From Acetatifactor muris (lineage in GTDB: Bacteria; Bacillota; Clostridia; Lachnospirales; Lachnospiraceae): DNA of 64,000 nucleotides. The notes under the pieces are model-generated. The model saw only the letters and a program-made list of their open reading frames with translations. It made no database searches and was not told where the DNA came from. The position numbers were made by a program, and so were the translations under genes. The stretch lies in NCBI GenBank assembly GCA_023664365.1, contig JAMPFR010000003.1, positions 1-64,000 of the forward strand. The letters are read 5' to 3'. This document shows, one piece after another, positions 61,689 through 64,000 of the stretch; within the stretch, counting starts at the first letter, position 1, and the number at the start of each line of letters is the position of its first letter.

Positions 61689-61718
61689 CCTGCCGCCCAG
61701 CGAGCTTGGGGCGGCAGG
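61689..61718. repeat. GC hairpin beside the origin
   Basis: 10-bp perfect stem CCTGCCGCCC/GGGCGGCAGG with a 10-nt loop, 17 bp from the nonanucleotide stem and 17 bp from attR. It may belong to the origin or the packaging signal. No T-tract follows on either strand in terminator position. Confidence 0.6.
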
Positions 61719-61735
61719 AAAAAACTGCCATTTAA

Positions 61736-61759
61736 CGGGTTCGAGTCCCGTCTATCGCT
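61736..61759. repeat. attR core (24-bp direct repeat)
   Basis: Exact copy of the tRNA-Gly 3' end at 51314-51337, but without the rest of the tRNA. The host tRNA terminator GCCCT-TTTTTC-AGGGC with its T-rich tail follows at 61769-61797, showing where the undisturbed chromosome resumes. Confidence 0.92.
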
Positions 61760-61768
61760 CTTTATTTT

Positions 61769-61797
61769 GCCCTTTTTTCAGGGCTTTCTTAGTTTTT
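61769..61797 (+). terminator. Displaced original terminator of tRNA-Gly
   Basis: Stem GCCCT/AGGGC with loop TTTTTC, then TTTCTTAGTTTTT. It would lie 10 bp after the tRNA in a chromosome without the prophage. Confidence 0.65.
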
Positions 61798-61854
61798 ATG
61801 GATACCCCGGAAGCAGCCGGAGAAAGAAAGAGGATATAGGGCAGGCAAAAAATC

Positions 61855-61995
61855 TTGTCAATATCCGCATGACGTGATATGATAGAGAATAAAGAGGGGA
61901 AAGCCATAAAAGCGGCTCTACCCTTAATGGCAAGTTACAACCTCTTAACGAGGTCGGCCGTTGCTATTGGTAGTAGCAGCGGCCTATTTCTTTCC
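61855..61995 (+). ncRNA. Candidate small RNA
   Basis: TTGTCA (61855-61860), a 17-bp spacer and TATGAT (61878-61883) make a promoter. About 65 bp after the predicted start comes a strong terminator hairpin with stem GGCCGTTGCT/AGCAGCGGCC (61956-61984, one wobble) and a T-rich tail. The transcript of about 105 nt has no credible ORF; the 75-codon frame at 61879 starts inside the -10 box. Role unknown; it could be an antisense or trans-acting RNA. Confidence 0.4.
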
Positions 61996-62120
61996 CTTGA
62001 AGATTTTATAAAAATGGAGGGTAAAGCCGCCTTTTGCTCAATGGTTTCCCCATGTCTGTCAGCGTATCATATTTGCATATTTCCTGCAATAAGTTTTTGC
62101 CGTTGATTTCCGCCTTTTGT

Positions 62121-62149
62121 TGTGTTACGGGAAAATTTATGTTAAAATA
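62121..62149 (+). promoter_or_regulatory. Promoter of the zinc-ribbon membrane protein
   Basis: TTGTGT (62121-62126), 17-bp spacer, TAAAAT (62144-62149), 46 bp before the start codon at 62196. Confidence 0.55.
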
Positions 62150-62195
62150 CTGCCATGCAGATTTACATGAAACAGTCTCTGTGGGAGGTATTTAC

Positions 62196-63692
62196 ATGAT
62201 TTGTCCTGAATGCGGAAAAGAAATATCAGAAAGCGCTCTCTTCTGCAGATACTGCGGAATTTCGGTAACGGCGGCCGGAGAACCGGCGGACGCCCCGACA
62301 AAATCTTTGCAAAATACGGAAGCTTCGGCCGCCGAAAAATCGACGTCAGGAAAGAAAAGACAGGTTCGGCAGGCTTTTGTGTCCCTGCTGCTGTTCTTTA
62401 TCTTTGCGGGCGGTCTGGCAGTCAGCGGCCGCTTTATGTACAGCGCCTGGCGGGAATACCACACCCCTTATCGGGAAGACGTCTTCGCCGCTCTGGATGA
62501 AGAGCTTGCAAAAAGGGCAGGCAGCGGACATAAGGTTACTGTGCTGGATGAGCTTCTTAAGACTAAGGACCAGGAAATCAGGACTCTTGGAGCCAATCTG
62601 GCCCGCTATCACCTCCGGCGGGAAAGGGAAATCCTGAACACTGTAACCGACTCTGTGGAAATTGACTATGATGCTCTGTTTGCAACGGAATTTTTTTCCT
62701 CCGCCTACCTGCAATATATAGAGGACCTTCTGAGCGCCTTTCGGCAGGACGCCCTGACGGACAGCTGGCTCTATACTTATTATGACTACTCTGTAAATTA
62801 CGGTGCAAACGCCCGTATTAATCAGGATTTGTGGTTTTATGCCCATGATGCGGCGGATGAAAAGTTCAGCGGACTCCTTGACCCCGGACGTTTTTGTGCC
62901 AGTGTCTATACCGACACTCTGTCCGAACATTTTGCGCTGAACGAACACCTGTATGTCACCGGACTGGATCTGCTGGCTATTCTGGGAATCCCCGGCTATA
63001 TTCTGGATGACGCGGTATTCGTAAAAGCATACGGCGGCAGCCTCTATCCGGCTGAGATGGAGGTTCCCGGCTGGAGTCAGCAGGATTATAATGATTTCTG
63101 GGAATCCGCAGGCAGTCCTTCCGATTCCGCTTATGCATTCTGGACGGACTACGGCCTGTCCGCCCCGGATTTTGATATTGACTGGGACGCTCTGGTAGAC
63201 GAGCCCGCCTACTACAAAGCCTATGAAACATTTATGGATACCGTGGCCCCCGGCCTGGAACGTTATGATATGGTACAGTATTTTCCGGATGATGATTACT
63301 ACGGAGGCGTCCGCTATGAACTGTCCGGAACCGAGGCTTCCCTGCGGAAAATTGCCGCCGCCTACATTACGGCCCATCCCGACTTCCTGGAGGAACTGGG
63401 CATCAATACGGAAGCCCTGCCCTCCTCTTATGATGACCTGATTGCCGAAGCAGAGCTTCAGCTGGCAGAACTGACGGATACCGCCGACGATCTGACCTTG
63501 CAAAAAAACGAAGCCGAATGGCTGCGGGACAGCAAAGCCTTCTTTCTGCAGCAGCGGGAAACTCTGCTTGCCATGGAGACACGGCACAGGGAGCTTGCAA
63601 TCCGTGCTCTTTGGATTTTCGCTCTGATTATAGTGTTTCTGTTCCTTATGGCAGCCGTCAGCCTGCGCCGATTTATCCGTGCCTTACGGTGA
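62196..63692 (+). CDS. Zinc-ribbon membrane protein
   Basis: Protein of 498 aa. An N-terminal zinc ribbon MICPECGKEISESALFCRYCG (CPEC and CRYC pairs, quoted in part) precedes a Lys-rich linker, a span at about 57-77, a large external region rich in Tyr and Asp (about 80-460) and a C-terminal span at about 470-490. The start at 62196 follows GGGAGG; the longer frame from 62034 has no ribosome site. Such zinc-ribbon membrane proteins are common in Clostridia and have no assigned function that I know of. The ectodomain has no recognised enzyme motif. Confidence 0.72.
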   Translation: MICPECGKEISESALFCRYCGISVTAAGEPADAPTKSLQNTEASAAEKSTSGKKRQVRQAFVSLLLFFIFAGGLAVSGRFMYSAWREYHTPYREDVFAALDEELAKRAGSGHKVTVLDELLKTKDQEIRTLGANLARYHLRREREILNTVTDSVEIDYDALFATEFFSSAYLQYIEDLLSAFRQDALTDSWLYTYYDYSVNYGANARINQDLWFYAHDAADEKFSGLLDPGRFCASVYTDTLSEHFALNEHLYVTGLDLLAILGIPGYILDDAVFVKAYGGSLYPAEMEVPGWSQQDYNDFWESAGSPSDSAYAFWTDYGLSAPDFDIDWDALVDEPAYYKAYETFMDTVAPGLERYDMVQYFPDDDYYGGVRYELSGTEASLRKIAAAYITAHPDFLEELGINTEALPSSYDDLIAEAELQLAELTDTADDLTLQKNEAEWLRDSKAFFLQQRETLLAMETRHRELAIRALWIFALIIVFLFLMAAVSLRRFIRALR

Positions 63693-64000
63693 AAGATTCC
63701 CGCTGCCGCTGACAATAAAGCCTATATTTTCAGCGGTACCGCCATTTTCCAGCTGTCCGTTATAATCCACCGAAGAAATATGCAGCGTGCTGCCCTCCAG
63801 GGTAAAGACGCCGTTCCAGGAATCGGACAGCTCCGGCGTTTCATTAAATACAATGTCCGCCTGCCAGCCGTTCAGGCTTACGCCCGAAACATTCTCCACC
63901 GTCATTTCGTACTGGTAAAAGTGCTTTCCCTCCGATTCCCAGCTGTTGACTACCTGAAAAGTAATATTCAAATCCCCCGTGGAAACTGTTGACCCGCCCG
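63684..64000 (-). CDS. C-terminus of a CBM2-like secreted protein (partial)
   Basis: Open at the right edge of the window. The 105 residues seen begin with a Ser/Thr/Gly linker (GGSTVSTGD) and form a family-2-like carbohydrate-binding module: FQVVNSW, YEMTVENVSGVSLNGWQADI, SDSWNG and VDYNGQLENGGT match the typical aromatic-bearing strands, with two Trp on the binding face. It should anchor an extracellular protein to cellulose or similar glycan. The catalytic or other domains lie beyond 64000. It overlaps the end of the zinc-ribbon gene by 9 bp, convergently. Confidence 0.7.
   Translation of the reverse strand, partial: GGSTVSTGDLNITFQVVNSWESEGKHFYQYEMTVENVSGVSLNGWQADIVFNETPELSDSWNGVFTLEGSTLHISSVDYNGQLENGGTAENIGFIVSGSGNLSP

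Larger units (their letters stand above)
61567..61735 (-). other. Phage double-strand origin region
   Basis: Noncoding stretch between rep and attR with two hairpins: the nonanucleotide stem-loop at 61640-61671 and a GC stem at 61689-61718. Two CTCCG pentamers with 8-bp period (61670-61674, 61678-61682) adjoin the first stem and could be Rep-binding iterons. The 108-bp leader of rep holds no other gene. Confidence 0.75.
51314..61759. mobile_element. Inovirus-like prophage with CRESS-type Rep
   Basis: An element of about 10.4 kb bounded by an identical 24-bp sequence at 51314-51337 (tRNA 3' end) and 61736-61759. It holds a tyrosine integrase at the left end, Zot ATPase, small single-span proteins, a surface protein with signal peptide, a possible ssDNA-binding protein, a SprT-like protease, a repressor with repeated operators, and a HUH-SF3 Rep with a circovirus-type origin at the right end. 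All genes but the repressor are on the minus strand, which should be the virion strand. No secretin (pIV) is present, fitting a host without outer membrane. The element is visibly more AT-rich than its flanks. All modules seem intact. Confidence 0.9.

Noticed and set aside
61879-62106. 75-codon frame on the plus strand
   Set aside because: Its start codon lies inside a -10 box and it passes through a strong terminator hairpin.

Overview
The window looks like the chromosome of a Gram-positive gut Clostridium, most likely a Lachnospiraceae. The evidence is strong AGGAGG ribosome-binding sites throughout, HrcA/CIRCE control of chaperone genes, PocR and dCache chemoreceptors, plant-sugar enzymes (rhamnulokinase, GH51, GH27), a Cthe_2159-type lipoprotein beside a VTC polyphosphate-polymerase domain, and a DUF5716/DUF5717-type operon. 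No outer-membrane genes are visible. The assignment rests on gene content only; no 16S or marker search was possible.

Layout. 1-9.7 kb: rhaB, a TrpB2-type tryptophan synthase beta chain, a soluble PocR chemoreceptor, a radical SAM protein, a deaminase, intracellular arabinofuranosidase and alpha-galactosidase, and an Hsp20 gene with a CIRCE operator. 10-18.9 kb: an ECF sigma/anti-sigma-like pair, two small regulatory or zinc-ribbon proteins, a dCache chemoreceptor, a MATE exporter with a hairpin leader, a GyrI-like protein and DegV. 18.9-24.7 kb: a VTC-domain/DUF4956/Cthe_2159 operon divergent from a two-component system, with 11-bp direct repeats between them. 24.7-29.8 kb: an acyltransferase and purine genes (purF, purB and a PurF paralogue lacking the glutaminase Cys). 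29.8-36.8 kb: a compact four-gene operon of unknown function containing an actin/Hsp70-like protein. 36.9-51 kb: CPBP protease, GntR-ABC operon, a SpoIID-like protein with a peptidoglycan-binding domain, a chemoreceptor, htpG (with CIRCE), a PrsA-type foldase, ilvE, dihydrofolate reductase, thyA and a beta-CASP nuclease. 62-64 kb: a zinc-ribbon membrane protein and the end of a CBM2-type secreted protein.

The outstanding region is 51.3-61.8 kb: a complete-looking filamentous-phage (inovirus-like) prophage in the 3' end of tRNA-Gly(GCC), bounded by a 24-bp direct repeat. It encodes a tyrosine integrase, a Zot/pI-type ATPase, a run of tiny single-membrane-span proteins (coat candidates), two large membrane-anchored surface proteins, a small protein in the usual place and size of a ssDNA-binding protein, a SprT-like metalloprotease, and a ribbon-helix-helix repressor with seven copies of a 14-bp palindromic operator. 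Its replication protein is not of the usual inovirus type. It has the HUH endonuclease motifs and SF3 helicase of eukaryotic CRESS-DNA viruses such as circoviruses. About 110 bp upstream of its start lies an 11-bp perfect stem with a 10-nt loop that reads CTAGTATTAC on the rep-coding strand, which contains the circovirus-type nonanucleotide TAGTATTAC. This suggests a filamentous phage that replicates by a circovirus-like rolling-circle origin.

Several dispersed repeat families lie outside the prophage: a 33-bp palindrome attached to terminators, a 30-bp imperfect hairpin repeat, and several 14-16-bp tandem arrays.
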